Below, in pieces: positions 16,117-25,937 of a stretch of 64,000 bases of DNA. The stretch is from Cyclobacteriaceae bacterium YHN15. GTDB lineage: Bacteria; Bacteroidota; Bacteroidia; Cytophagales; Cyclobacteriaceae. The stretch's first letter is position 1, and each line of letters starts with the position of its first letter. Under the pieces are notes generated by a model. That model did not search any database. It worked only from the letters and a program-made list of their open reading frames with translations, and was not told the origin of the DNA. The position numbers and the translations under genes are program-made. The stretch spans positions 1-64,000 of the forward strand of contig RKQB01000006.1 of the NCBI GenBank assembly GCA_003797895.1, in the 5' to 3' direction.

Positions 16117-16992
16117 ATGACACATACACACGAACATTCGAGCAAGAACCTAAAGACAGCTTTTTTCCTTAACCTGTTCTTTACGATTTTTGAACTGTTT
16201 GGAGGCTTATACACCAACAGTATTGCCATAATTTCCGATGCCATTCATGATATGGGCGACAGCCTTTCTTTGGGATTAGCTTGGTTTTTGGACGTTAAAT
16301 CCAAAAAACCGAAGTCCAAAACCTTTTCCTTTGGATATAGGCGATTTTCACTTTTAGGCGCTTTGATCAATAGCATCATCCTGATAACCGGATCGGTTTT
16401 CATAATCAATGCAGCAGTTGGCAGACTCTTGGAACCACAGGCATCCGATGCCAAGGGTATGTTCTTTTTTGCGATTGTAGGTGTCGCTGTCAATGGTTAT
16501 GCTGCATGGAAGACAAGTTCCGGAAAAACCTTGAATGAAAAAGTAATTACCTGGCATCTTTTGGAAGATGTACTCGGTTGGGTAGCCATTATGGTCGTGT
16601 CAATTATCCTGCTTTTTAAAGACAATATGTATCTTGATCCAGCCCTTTCTCTTTTAATTACCATTTTTATCCTTTGGAATGTAGTCAAAAGGTTAAAACA
16701 AACCCTATTTATTTTCCTTCAGGGAAGTCCTGAAGATATCAGCAAAGAAGAAATAGAAAGGGAAATACTTCAAATCCCACACGTACAATCCTTGCATCAT
16801 ACGCATATTTGGTCTCTAGATGGAGAACACCACGTGTTTACTACCCATGTAAAACTAGGCCCTATTGAGCATGTCGAAGGCTTATGTGCTGTGAAAAACC
16901 AAATCAAGGCAGTGGTTCAAAAATATCCCTTTGAGCATTACACCATTGAAACTGAAACCGATTTGGAAAGGTGTGAATTTGATGACCAATAA
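16117..16992 (+). CDS. CDF-family metal cation exporter
   Basis: A 291-residue inner-membrane transporter that exports Zn(II) or related divalent cations against protons. A His-rich start (MTHTHEHSS) precedes six hydrophobic segments. The transport site has SDAIHDMGD in helix 2 and HLLEDVLGW in helix 5 (HxxxD, the Zn-type arrangement). The cytosolic C-terminal domain has HHTHIWSLDGEHHVFTTHV, typical of the metal-sensing dimer domain. It resembles the CzcD/ZitB group. Specificity is inferred. It is 73 bp downstream of the DinB-like gene on the same strand. Confidence 0.92.
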   Translation: MTHTHEHSSKNLKTAFFLNLFFTIFELFGGLYTNSIAIISDAIHDMGDSLSLGLAWFLDVKSKKPKSKTFSFGYRRFSLLGALINSIILITGSVFIINAAVGRLLEPQASDAKGMFFFAIVGVAVNGYAAWKTSSGKTLNEKVITWHLLEDVLGWVAIMVVSIILLFKDNMYLDPALSLLITIFILWNVVKRLKQTLFIFLQGSPEDISKEEIEREILQIPHVQSLHHTHIWSLDGEHHVFTTHVKLGPIEHVEGLCAVKNQIKAVVQKYPFEHYTIETETDLERCEFDDQ

Positions 16993-17192
16993 AACTGTCT
17001 AATCTAAGTCTTTTTGCAAAAAATGTTATTGATTAAAGAAATGTAAATAGTGAATATGTGAGCCTAGTCACCTTTTTAGTTTTGAGGAAGAATTACTTTT
17101 GTCCTCAATTGAATTAAGTACATCCCAGCACTTATAACTTCAATGCTTTTTCGAATAGGTTTTGATATTAGCATTTCATTAAGATAAAAAAA

Positions 17193-18575
17193 ATGATCAT
17201 GGATGTAGAGATTCTATCCCGAATTCAATTTGCCTTTACAATAGCCTTTCATTATATCTACCCGCCCTTGAGTATTGGCATAGGGCTGTTGATGGTGGTT
17301 TTTGAAAGTCTCTATATTCGGACAAAGAAAAAAGAGTATGAAGTGCTGGCCAAGTTTTGGACCAAAATTTTTGCCATCACCTTTGGTATAGGTGTGGTCA
17401 CTGGGATTGTGATGGAATTTGAATTCGGAACCAATTGGGCAACGTATTCGCGATATGTGGGGGATATTTTTGGGAGTGCACTGGCAGCAGAAGGTATTTT
17501 TGCTTTTGCTTTGGAAAGTAGTGCCCTTGGTATTTTATTATTCGGTTGGAATCGTGTAAAACCTTGGGTACACCTTGTAGCGACATGGGCGGTGTTCTTG
17601 GGATCCATGTTTTCTGCTGTTTGGATCGTAGTGGCCAACTCTTGGCAACAAACTCCTGCGGGTTATCATATTGTGGGTGAAGGAATGCAGGCCAGAGCGG
17701 AAATTGTGGATTTTTGGGCGATGGTCCTTAACCCCTCATCTGTAGATCGTATTTCCCATGTCTGGCTAGGAGCATTCTTAGCAGGAGCATTCCTGATCTT
17801 GAGCGTACATGCCTACTACATCATCAAAGGTAGATTTGTTGTTATGTCCAAAAAAGCATTTAAAATCACATTAATGGTAGCCGCTGTAAGTTCTCTGGCT
17901 CAACTGTTTACAGGTCATAATTCAGCCGAGGGTGTTGCTGTGAATCAACCTGCTAAACTGGCGGCAATGGAAGGGCTTTTTGAGGCAGAAGCTCCTGCTG
18001 ACCTATATTTATTCGGATGGGTTGACAAAGAAAATCAAACGGTAACTGGGCTAAAATTGTCAGGCGGTCTATCATTTATGCTGCATCAGGATTTTCAGAC
18101 GCCTGTTACTGGTCTTAATGCTTTTCCTGAAGAAGACCGGCCCTCCCAGGTCAATGCTGTTTTTCAATTTTACCATCTCATGGTTGCTATAGGAATGTTT
18201 TTGATTGCTTTGAGTCTATTTGGATTATTGCAGTGGAAACAGGGCAAACTATTTGACAACAAATGGCTATTATGGGTATTCGTATTTACGGCTATATTAC
18301 CTCAGTTGGCCAACCAATTTGGTTGGTTTGCTGCGGAAATGGGGCGGCAGCCTTGGGTAGTATATGGCTTACTGAGAACTTCAGATGCCCTGTCAAAAAG
18401 CGTCCAAGCAAATCAGGTTTTGTTCTCGCTGATCTTATTTTTTATCGTATATACGGTACTCCTATTACTCTTTATCTATTTGATGAATAAAGCAATAAAA
18501 AAAGGACCGACAAGTGATATAGACTTTGATGAAGGCAGTTTGAATAAAGAAATTGCAAACGTAATTTCAAAATAA
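17193..18575 (+). CDS. cydA: Cytochrome bd quinol oxidase subunit I
   Basis: A 460-residue membrane protein that oxidises quinol and reduces O2. Heme-ligand regions are visible: [14 protein letters not shown] near the N terminus (heme b595 His), [14 protein letters not shown] (heme b558 His) and [13 protein letters not shown]. The quinol loop between [14 protein letters not shown] and [13 protein letters not shown] lacks the ~60-residue insertion of E. coli CydA (522 residues), so it is a short-Q-loop type like CioA. The start may be 17193 or ATG 17199. cydB follows 9 bp after the stop. High-affinity oxidase use under low oxygen or iron/sulfide stress is typical. Confidence 0.93.
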   Translation: MIMDVEILSRIQFAFTIAFHYIYPPLSIGIGLLMVVFESLYIRTKKKEYEVLAKFWTKIFAITFGIGVVTGIVMEFEFGTNWATYSRYVGDIFGSALAAEGIFAFALESSALGILLFGWNRVKPWVHLVATWAVFLGSMFSAVWIVVANSWQQTPAGYHIVGEGMQARAEIVDFWAMVLNPSSVDRISHVWLGAFLAGAFLILSVHAYYIIKGRFVVMSKKAFKITLMVAAVSSLAQLFTGHNSAEGVAVNQPAKLAAMEGLFEAEAPADLYLFGWVDKENQTVTGLKLSGGLSFMLHQDFQTPVTGLNAFPEEDRPSQVNAVFQFYHLMVAIGMFLIALSLFGLLQWKQGKLFDNKWLLWVFVFTAILPQLANQFGWFAAEMGRQPWVVYGLLRTSDALSKSVQANQVLFSLILFFIVYTVLLLLFIYLMNKAIKKGPTSDIDFDEGSLNKEIANVISK

Positions 18576-18584
18576 CAGGAAGCT

Positions 18585-19622
18585 ATGGAGACTTTATTTG
18601 GATTAGATTACCCCACATGGTGGTTTTTGGTAGTTGGAGGGCTTTTTTCAGGTTATGCAATTTTGGATGGCTTTGATTTTGGGGCAGGAGCTTGGCATAT
18701 GTTTTTCAAAAAGGACAGCAGTCGGGAGGTTGCTTTGAAAGCCATAGATCCTACCTGGCATGGAAACGAGGTTTGGCTGGTCATTGGTGGAGGAACTTTG
18801 TTTGCAGGATTTCCTGTATTCTACGGAACCTTATTTTCAGCTATGTATACTCCCTTTATACTTTTCCTATTATTTATAATTTTCAGAGGTATCTCTATCA
18901 AGTTCAGGAATATGGAAGATATGCCATGGTGGAGAAAAATGTGGGATTGGAGTTATTCGATTTCAAGTATCATGCTGGCTTTTCTGTTAGGTGTTGTCTT
19001 AGGCAATATCCTGAATGGCATGCCTTTGGATGAAAATTTTGAATATATTGGCGGAGGATTTTTTGAATTTCTAAACCCATTCTCCATACTCGTAGGGGTG
19101 ACCAGTCTCGCCCTGTTTATGATGCATGGAGCTATTTATTTACTTTTGAAAACAGAAGGAAAACTCTATAATAGGGTGCAGGTTTTTCTTAAAGTGGGTA
19201 TGGCTTTTTTTATTATATCCTATATAATTACCACAGCATATGGTTTATTTAAACTAGATCATTTGTTGATTGTATTCAAAGAGAATCAAATCCTTTTTGT
19301 AATTCCATTGCTGGTCTTCTTGAGTATCGCCAATGTACCCAGACTTGCAAGTAAGGAAAAGTATGGTTGGGCTTTTATATTTACCAGTCTGACTATTGCA
19401 TTACTCCTGGTCATCGTTGCCTTCGAACTTTACCCAAGATTATTATGGTCTAATGATATTCAAGAAAACAGCATCACTATTTACAATGCGGCAGCTTCTA
19501 CCAAGACCCTAAAGTTGATGATGGGATTTGCAGCCGTGGGAGGGCCTTTGGTTTTATTGTACAGTTATTTTGTGTATAGAACATTTTGGGGAAAGGTTAA
19601 TTCGAATTCAGAAGGATATTAA
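18585..19622 (+). CDS. cydB: Cytochrome bd quinol oxidase subunit II
   Basis: A 345-residue polytopic membrane protein, the partner of CydA. The conserved start LDYPTWWFLVVGGLFSGYAILDGFDFGAG and the TWHGNEVWLVIGGGTLFAGFP block identify CydB. Eight to nine hydrophobic segments are seen. It follows cydA by 9 bp, certainly co-transcribed. No CydX-like micropeptide could be found in the 178 bp after it. Confidence 0.93.
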   Translation: METLFGLDYPTWWFLVVGGLFSGYAILDGFDFGAGAWHMFFKKDSSREVALKAIDPTWHGNEVWLVIGGGTLFAGFPVFYGTLFSAMYTPFILFLLFIIFRGISIKFRNMEDMPWWRKMWDWSYSISSIMLAFLLGVVLGNILNGMPLDENFEYIGGGFFEFLNPFSILVGVTSLALFMMHGAIYLLLKTEGKLYNRVQVFLKVGMAFFIISYIITTAYGLFKLDHLLIVFKENQILFVIPLLVFLSIANVPRLASKEKYGWAFIFTSLTIALLLVIVAFELYPRLLWSNDIQENSITIYNAAASTKTLKLMMGFAAVGGPLVLLYSYFVYRTFWGKVNSNSEGY

Positions 19623-19800
19623 ATTTTAATTTCCAATTTTATTTTTTTGCAACTTTGTTTCATATTGGTAATCTTTGCGCCTGATTCAATAGATTGGAAT
19701 TGATATGAATTTTAAACCAAAAATCCGAATCCACGTTTTTGAAATATAATTTTTCAAACAAGATTTCAGATAATTGGTTAATAAACTTTAAAACTTAACA

Positions 19801-20175
19801 TTGAAAAGTAATATCTCAAATATTCGAAAAGTAGGTTTTGGCATTTTTATGCTGATCTATTTTTTGTCGCTTTTCAACAATATTCTTTTTGTCCATTCCC
19901 ATTGGTATGAGGGCAATCTTGTGGCGCTTCATGCCCACCCTTACAATATTGACTTTGATCAGGAAGACAACAAAAAGAAGGATACCCATTCCAATGAGGA
20001 ATATGAACTGTATGATCTGATATTCAATACCCCGATTCTGGGATTGGAATTTTTTGACTTTGAGATTCGTCCTTTTATCAATGAATTAAATACAACTTTT
20101 TCAATAGTTTTAACTTCTTACGAAAGCAAAAACAAACCCTTCCATGATGTAAGGGGACCTCCGGTTTTGGTCTGA
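19801..20175 (+). CDS. Small His-rich membrane-anchored protein
   Basis: 124 residues using a TTG start at 19801 (first in-frame ATG is at 19849, inside the hydrophobic segment, so TTG keeps the whole signal or anchor). A hydrophobic stretch (FGIFMLIYFLSLFNNILF) is followed by FVHSHWYEGNLVALHAHPYN, with four His in HxH pairs, then an acidic linker and a tail ending PPVLV. The HSH and HAH pairs suggest metal binding on the periplasmic side. It sits directly upstream of the TonB receptor with no terminator, so it is probably an accessory of that uptake system. I know no family name for it. Confidence 0.65.
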   Translation: MKSNISNIRKVGFGIFMLIYFLSLFNNILFVHSHWYEGNLVALHAHPYNIDFDQEDNKKKDTHSNEEYELYDLIFNTPILGLEFFDFEIRPFINELNTTFSIVLTSYESKNKPFHDVRGPPVLV

Positions 20176-20326
20176 TCTTTTTAAATATTCCAATAATTCT
20201 TTACAAGCAGACATCATTGTTGTCCAATCAAAGTCATTATGAATGATTTTGGATTTTGTCAATTCCAAATTTTCAAAGTTTCGGAGTAGTATCTCATTGT
20301 ACAACACCTTTTTACCAAAACCAAAA

Positions 20327-22690
20327 ATGAAAAAATACATACTGATTATATTTATGCATTTTCTTGTAGCGAGGCCATTGATGGCTCAACAAACAGGAGT
20401 TATTCAAGGGCTTTTGACAAGTGATGAGGGTCCACTTGTCCAGGCTACCGTAATGGTCCAAAACACAGGTTTCGGGGCTATATCTGATTTTGATGGGAAA
20501 TTCAGCATTGCAAATATCCCTGCCGGGAATTATAAGCTGCAGATCAGGGCTATAGGTTATGCAACTACCGTTGTGGATGTAACAGTAGAAGGAGGTAAAA
20601 CCACCGACTTTGCAAAAGAAATAAACCAGGACAGAATTGGTCTGAATGAAGTTGTGGTGAGCAGCAGCCGATACGAACTCAACAGAGAAGATGCCCCAAG
20701 CGTAGTCTCTGTTATTGGTTCTAAAATCCTTAACGCCACACAATCTGTAACCATGGTAGAGGGCTTAAGTTACCAACCTGGTATAAGGGTAGAATCCAAC
20801 TGTCAGAACTGTGGATTTACCCAATTGAGAATGAATGGATTGGAAGGTCCATATTCCCAGATTCTGGTAAACAGCAGGCCCATCTTCAGCACTTTGACAG
20901 GAGTATATGGTCTTGAAATGATCCCTGCCAATATGATTGAGCGTGTGGAGGTTGTAAGAAGTGGAGGTTCTGCCCTATTTGGCTCTAATGCCATTGCCGG
21001 AACTGTCAATATTATCACCAAAGAGCCTGTGGAAAACTCCTGGCAAATTGGGTCTAATTTTGGTTTGTTAAGAGGAGATATTCCCGATAATACACTTAAT
21101 TTCAATGGATCAGTCGTCAGTGAAGACCTCAACAGCGGTGTTACTTTTTATGGTATGAAAAGAGACAGGGGAGGTTTTGATGCCGATGGTGACGGATTTA
21201 CCGAAATTGTTAAGTTAAATAACCTCACTTTTGGTGCCAAGGCATTTTACAAGCCTACAGAGCTCAGCAAGCTGACTTTGGATGTGAATGCTATTGATGA
21301 ATTCAGGAGGGGTGGAGATCAATTGGAACTGCCTCCACATTTTACAGATATTGCGGAGCAATTGGACCATAATATTGTAAACGTAGGTCTTACATATGAT
21401 CAGTTCAGCAAGGACCGGAGATCGAAAGTGTCCACCTATGGCAGCTTGCTTTCAGGGACAAGAAGGAGTTTTTATGGAGGCCTTGGAGGTGAGCGAACAT
21501 TGGAAGATAGTATCGCAGCAGCCAGTGCCTACGGATTGACCAATGACTTTGCCGGAGTTTTGGGAACCCAGTTTACCCATAACTTTACAGGAAGGAATGT
21601 TTTTGTAGGTGGAATTGAATACCAGGGAAATTCTGTAAAGGATGAAATTGCAGGTTATGAAAAATTGATTGATCAAAAAGTCAATTCTGTGGGTTTTTAT
21701 GGTCAATTTGAATGGAAAGCAGCAGATAAATTGACGCTCTTTATGGGAACCAGATATGATGTTGTCAATGTGGATGGGGTATATGAGATCGGTAACATTA
21801 ACCGTGCGGTAGATTTCAATAATGGGGTATTGAGTCCAAGATTTACCGTTTTATACGAACTGATGCCGGGAGCACAATTGAGAGGAGGATATGCAAGAGG
21901 GTTTAGGGCACCTCAGGCATTCGATGAAGACCTGCATATTTCTTCTGTAGGGGGTGAGCAAAGGTTTGTCATTTTGGCAAATGACCTTGAAATGGAAACT
22001 TCTGATGCGATTACCGCCTCCCTGAATTTTGGCAAAAATACCGGGATTGTCCAAAGTAACTTTTTGATTGAAGGCTTTTATACAAAACTGAACAATCAAT
22101 TTCAAAGAGTGAATCTGGGACAACAGGCCAATGGGTCGTTCTTGGAAGAAACCAGAAACGGCAGCGGAGCGACTGTTTCGGGTGTGAACTTTGAATATTC
22201 CATATCTCCTTCAAGATATTTTTCCTTCCAGTTGGGAGGTACCCTTCAAAGGGCACTGTATGACGAAGACGAAGTTTTATTCGAGCCTGAAGAAGGTACC
22301 ACTGAATTTCCGGAAATCACAGTTTCTGAATTTATAAGAACACCAAATACCTATGGCTTCCTTGCAGCCAATTGGACCCCAAACAAGAAATTTACCTTGG
22401 ATCTGACCGGTATCTACACCGGTTCTATGGTAGCTCCTTTGGTGGTCAATGATGAGGCATTCATTGAGCTGATCGATACCCAATCCTTCTTCGATGTAAA
22501 TTTAAGAATGGCTTACAGGTGGCAATTGAAAAACAAATTCAATTTGGAGCTGAACGGTGGAATACAGAATATGTTTGACAGTTTCCAGAGTGATTTCAGT
22601 ACCGGTCCAACCAGGGATTCTGATTTTGTTTATGGCCCAATGAGACCAAGAACCTTTTTCATGGGAGTAAAAATCGGTAACTTCCTCTAA
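20327..22690 (+). CDS. TonB-dependent receptor, probable metal chelate uptake
   Basis: About 787 residues from ATG 20327, where the signal peptide MKKYILIIFMHFLVARPLMAQ begins; an in-frame upstream ATG at 20243 would add 28 unlikely residues. CarboxypepD_reg domain at about 22-105, a plug with NEVVVSSSRYELNREDAPS and IRVESNCQNCGFTQLRMNGL, and a barrel. The Cys pair in NCQNCGF is characteristic of a CirA-like receptor branch in Bacteroidota. Its stop codon overlaps the next gene's start (TAATG), so it is co-transcribed with the thioredoxin-like gene, and feoAB follow. Iron or another transition metal is a plausible substrate; the neighbours, not the sequence, support this. Confidence 0.9.
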   Translation: MKKYILIIFMHFLVARPLMAQQTGVIQGLLTSDEGPLVQATVMVQNTGFGAISDFDGKFSIANIPAGNYKLQIRAIGYATTVVDVTVEGGKTTDFAKEINQDRIGLNEVVVSSSRYELNREDAPSVVSVIGSKILNATQSVTMVEGLSYQPGIRVESNCQNCGFTQLRMNGLEGPYSQILVNSRPIFSTLTGVYGLEMIPANMIERVEVVRSGGSALFGSNAIAGTVNIITKEPVENSWQIGSNFGLLRGDIPDNTLNFNGSVVSEDLNSGVTFYGMKRDRGGFDADGDGFTEIVKLNNLTFGAKAFYKPTELSKLTLDVNAIDEFRRGGDQLELPPHFTDIAEQLDHNIVNVGLTYDQFSKDRRSKVSTYGSLLSGTRRSFYGGLGGERTLEDSIAAASAYGLTNDFAGVLGTQFTHNFTGRNVFVGGIEYQGNSVKDEIAGYEKLIDQKVNSVGFYGQFEWKAADKLTLFMGTRYDVVNVDGVYEIGNINRAVDFNNGVLSPRFTVLYELMPGAQLRGGYARGFRAPQAFDEDLHISSVGGEQRFVILANDLEMETSDAITASLNFGKNTGIVQSNFLIEGFYTKLNNQFQRVNLGQQANGSFLEETRNGSGATVSGVNFEYSISPSRYFSFQLGGTLQRALYDEDEVLFEPEEGTTEFPEITVSEFIRTPNTYGFLAANWTPNKKFTLDLTGIYTGSMVAPLVVNDEAFIELIDTQSFFDVNLRMAYRWQLKNKFNLELNGGIQNMFDSFQSDFSTGPTRDSDFVYGPMRPRTFFMGVKIGNFL

Positions 22691-23166
22691 TGAAATCAGT
22701 TCCTGTCATATTGATATTGATTTTCCTGAGCAGGTATTCTCCTGCTCAGGAAAAATCTACGGATTTTTGGCTGGATTTCGGGCAGTTGGAAGATTCTTTG
22801 CGGGTCAATCCTAAACCTGTGTTTTTGTATTTCCATACAGATTGGTGTACCTATTGCCGGAAAATGGAGGCTGAGGTTTTCTCCAAACCGTTTATTGTCG
22901 CTGAGTTATCTGAAAACTATTATGCAGTCAAATTCGATGCAGAAAATCCGGAGGATGTGATTTTTGATGGAATGGTATTTTCCAACCGACAATTGAAAAA
23001 ATCGAGAACTCCGCTCCATGACCTGGCTATTTTGTTCAATGGTCAAAACAACCCATTTGCCCCTCCTCTTATGCTGCTGATGGATGAAAATTTTTTGGTG
23101 AAAAAACGGGTCAATTCCTACTTGGATTCCAAATCACTACAAGCAATTCTTAATTCTGATTTATAA
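22690..23166 (+). CDS. Periplasmic thioredoxin-like protein
   Basis: 158 residues with signal peptide MKSVPVILILIFLSRYSPAQ and a thioredoxin fold; the active site is FHTDWCTYCRKMEAEVF (Cys53 and Cys56), matching the thioredoxin_7/SoxW-like group. The start codon overlaps the receptor stop by one base, a sign of translational coupling. It could keep the NCQNCGF cysteines of the receptor plug reduced or paired, or assist cytochrome assembly; the coupling suggests the first, as inference. Confidence 0.85.
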   Translation: MKSVPVILILIFLSRYSPAQEKSTDFWLDFGQLEDSLRVNPKPVFLYFHTDWCTYCRKMEAEVFSKPFIVAELSENYYAVKFDAENPEDVIFDGMVFSNRQLKKSRTPLHDLAILFNGQNNPFAPPLMLLMDENFLVKKRVNSYLDSKSLQAILNSDL

Positions 23167-23327
23167 TTTTTTCTTTTCAAAAAAGCGTCAAGAACTTTTC
23201 GTCAAGTGAAATTCAATAAAGTTTTTGAACATAATTCCATTTTATCAAGAACTAATCTAAATAAAATTGTTTCTCTATAAAATCAACTGCAAATTGCAAG
23301 CGCAAATCTTATGTTTTGATCTTTAAA

Positions 23328-23603
23328 ATGAATTGTATGATGTCTGCCATTGAAATGCATCCTGATCAGTCTTATATTATCCATTCAATTATTGATTCAC
23401 CGCTACAGGTTAACTTTTTAGAGATTGGGGTATTGGTGGGGAAACGGATCAAGCTCCTTCATCAAGCTCCTTTTTCAGGTTCTGTGGCATTTGAAGTAGG
23501 GGAAAATCTGGTCTTTATGCGCAAAAGTGAAGCGAAACTCATTCAAGTAATTCCTGAAGGTGAAAATCAAGATAATAAGGAATCAGTCCTAAAAACAATC
23601 TAG
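23328..23603 (+). CDS. feoA: FeoA-domain protein
   Basis: About 91 residues, an SH3-like beta-barrel that regulates the FeoB ferrous iron channel. The core reads LQVNFLEIGVLVGKRIKLLHQAPFSGSVAFEVGENLVFMRKSEAKLIQV, fitting FeoA (usually 75-90 residues). I choose ATG 23328; ATG 23337 is also possible, and a TTG at 23316 is unlikely. It lies 31 bp upstream of feoB, the usual order. Confidence 0.85.
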   Translation: MNCMMSAIEMHPDQSYIIHSIIDSPLQVNFLEIGVLVGKRIKLLHQAPFSGSVAFEVGENLVFMRKSEAKLIQVIPEGENQDNKESVLKTI

Positions 23604-23634
23604 TGTAATCATCCACTGCAATCTTTAAAATCCA

Positions 23635-25764
23635 ATGGCCACGCAGTCCACAGTACAGCCCAAAGAAAAAACCATCGCCATCATCGGTAATCCCAATGTT
23701 GGTAAGTCCAGCATTTTCAACCAATTGACTGGACTGAACCAAAAAATCGGCAATTATCCCGGTGTCACTGTAGACAAGACTTTGGGGTTTTTACATAACT
23801 CCGGCAAACAATATCAGTTAATTGACCTCCCGGGTACCTATAGTATTTTTCCGAAATCTGAAGATGAACTGATCGCATTAAGGGTATTAACTGGCATGGA
23901 AGAGGAAAAGCCGGATGCCGTGATGGTTATCCTCGATGCCTGCAATATGGAAAGGAGCCTGCTTTTGGCAACGCAGGTTATGGATCTTGGATTGCCCTTG
24001 GCCTTTGTACTCAATATGAAGGACCTTGCTGAGATAAATGGCGTAAAAATTAAGACCCACAAGCTCTACGAAACCCTAGGTGTGCCTTTGGTCATGACAG
24101 ATGCCCGAAAATCAGTGGGCATGGAGGCAATCCGGTCTTTGATTTTTGAGGAAAAATTCGGGAAAGGCCAGCCCTTTCTTGAAATCTCCGAAATTGCCAA
24201 TGAGGAATTACTGGAAAAAGTAAGAGATAAGTTTGGACTCCAAAACTTATATCAGGCATTCCAATACCTGATTTTTGCTGATTCCAATAAGTTGCTTTCA
24301 TCATTGGATAAGGAGTGGATTGAAGAGGTTTGTGGGCAATTTCACTTTGACAGGCAAGCCGCACAAATTGAAGAAAGTAAGAGAAGATATGCCAAAATCA
24401 AAGAAATCTTAAAAGACACCATTTCTTCTTCTTCCTCAAAAACCAGCAAATTCACCAAAAATCTTGATAGGTTTTTGTTGCACCCCATATTGGGGTATCT
24501 GGTGTTTATCGGAATCATGCTTTTGATTTTTCAGGCAATTTTTGCCTGGGCAGGAGTGCCAATGGACTGGATAGACCTAGGCTTTGCCGAACTTTCTGCA
24601 TGGATTTCTTCCCACCTTCCTGAAGGAGTTTTGACTGACTTTCTTGCAGAAGGATTGATTCCGGGAATTGGTGGGATTGTCATATTTATTCCTCAAATAG
24701 CCCTTTTATTTGGTTTTTTGGCTTTTTTGGAGGACACAGGTTACTTATCCAGGGTAGTCTTCCTGATGGACCGTATCATGAGACCCTTTGGTTTGCATGG
24801 GAAAAGTGTAGTGCCTTTGATTTCGGGTTTGGCCTGTGCCATACCTGCTGTCATGGCCACAAGGACCATCAGCAATACCAAAGAAAAATTGATTACCATC
24901 TTGGTCACCCCTTGGATGAGTTGTTCTGCCAGATTGCCTGTTTACATTATTATTATTGGATTGGTGATACCAGCAGAAACTTATTTCGGCTTCAATATGC
25001 AGGCATTGGCACTTTTGGGCATGTATCTGCTTGGAACAGTAGCCACCCTCATAGGCGCATTTTTGCTCAATTTGGTGTTTGAGCAAAAAGAGCGAAGCTT
25101 TCTCCTGACCGAATTACCCATTTATCGTTTCCCAAGGTGGAAAGCCGTCCTGTTGACCATGTACAGCAAATCCAAAGTTTTTGTATTGGAGGCAGGCAAG
25201 GTGATTTTGTCCATTTCGATTATCTTATGGGTCTTGGCAAGTTATGGACCACCTGCTACCATGAATACATTGGAAGAGGAAAAAATTGCCTTATTGGAGT
25301 CTGCAAATTCCGAAGAGGAAGCTACTGCTGTTGAAGAACTGTATGCTTCCAAAAAGCTGGAAGCCTCTTTTATAGGAATCTTGGGCAAAGCCATAGAACC
25401 GGCCATCAAACCTTTGGGTTACGATTGGAAAATCGGAATAGCCCTGATCACTTCCTTTGCAGCAAGGGAGGTATTTGTGGCCACAATTGCCACTATTTAC
25501 AGTATTGGAGGTGATGTGGACAATGAACTGACCATCCGTGAAAAACTCGCACAGGAGACCCGACCGGACACTGGTGAAAAAGTATTCAATTTGGCAACAG
25601 GCATTTCCTTGATGGTATTTTATGCCTTTGCCATGCAGTGTATGAGTACCTTGGCTGTAGTCAAGCGGGAAACCAAAACCTGGAAGTGGCCCATCCTTCA
25701 GACGATTGTCATGACAGCAGTTGCTTATATTGCAGCATTGATCACTTATCAAATCCTAGTATAG
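23635..25764 (+). CDS. feoB: Ferrous iron transporter FeoB
   Basis: A 709-residue inner-membrane Fe(II) transporter with an N-terminal G domain: G1 GNPNVGKS (18-25), G2 region YPGVTVDK, G3 DLPGTYS, G4 NMKD. A helical GDI-like spacer follows, then two Gate repeats (GLACAIPAVMATR and FAAREVF blocks) and about eight membrane segments. Full-length for the Bacteroidota type. It is followed after 1 bp by a tiny Cys-rich gene. Expression is normally Fur-controlled; I could not identify a convincing Fur box by eye. Confidence 0.96.
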   Translation: MATQSTVQPKEKTIAIIGNPNVGKSSIFNQLTGLNQKIGNYPGVTVDKTLGFLHNSGKQYQLIDLPGTYSIFPKSEDELIALRVLTGMEEEKPDAVMVILDACNMERSLLLATQVMDLGLPLAFVLNMKDLAEINGVKIKTHKLYETLGVPLVMTDARKSVGMEAIRSLIFEEKFGKGQPFLEISEIANEELLEKVRDKFGLQNLYQAFQYLIFADSNKLLSSLDKEWIEEVCGQFHFDRQAAQIEESKRRYAKIKEILKDTISSSSSKTSKFTKNLDRFLLHPILGYLVFIGIMLLIFQAIFAWAGVPMDWIDLGFAELSAWISSHLPEGVLTDFLAEGLIPGIGGIVIFIPQIALLFGFLAFLEDTGYLSRVVFLMDRIMRPFGLHGKSVVPLISGLACAIPAVMATRTISNTKEKLITILVTPWMSCSARLPVYIIIIGLVIPAETYFGFNMQALALLGMYLLGTVATLIGAFLLNLVFEQKERSFLLTELPIYRFPRWKAVLLTMYSKSKVFVLEAGKVILSISIILWVLASYGPPATMNTLEEEKIALLESANSEEEATAVEELYASKKLEASFIGILGKAIEPAIKPLGYDWKIGIALITSFAAREVFVATIATIYSIGGDVDNELTIREKLAQETRPDTGEKVFNLATGISLMVFYAFAMQCMSTLAVVKRETKTWKWPILQTIVMTAVAYIAALITYQILV

Positions 25765-25765
25765 T

Positions 25766-25888
25766 ATGTGGCAGGAAATCATTATCTTCAGTTTGTTTTT
25801 TTTGGTCATTGGAATGGGGAGTTATAGGATGTTTTTTAAGAAAAAACCAAAAAGCAGTAATGGCTGTGGCTGTGAGGGTTGTGGATAG
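25766..25888 (+). CDS. FeoB-associated Cys-rich small membrane protein
   Basis: A 40-residue protein read directly from the sequence, one base after the feoB stop. One hydrophobic helix (IIIFSLFFLVIGMG) is followed by a basic stretch (RMFFKKKPKSS) and a tail NGCGCEGCG with three Cys. This is the layout of the FeoB-associated Cys-rich membrane protein family (Pfam FeoB_associated), thought to act like FeoC, perhaps as an iron ligand or sensor. The spacing makes co-translation with feoB likely. Confidence 0.88.
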   Translation: MWQEIIIFSLFFLVIGMGSYRMFFKKKPKSSNGCGCEGCG

Positions 25889-25937
25889 GTTAAAAGAAAT
25901 TTTGGTAAATTAAGTTGGGAAACAATTTGATATTAAA

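Noticed and set aside
17077..17101. TAGTTTTG and TACTTTTG as -7 promoter elements of cydA
   Set aside because: Both fit TAnnTTTG but no TTTG lies 19-21 bp upstream, so I do not call a promoter.
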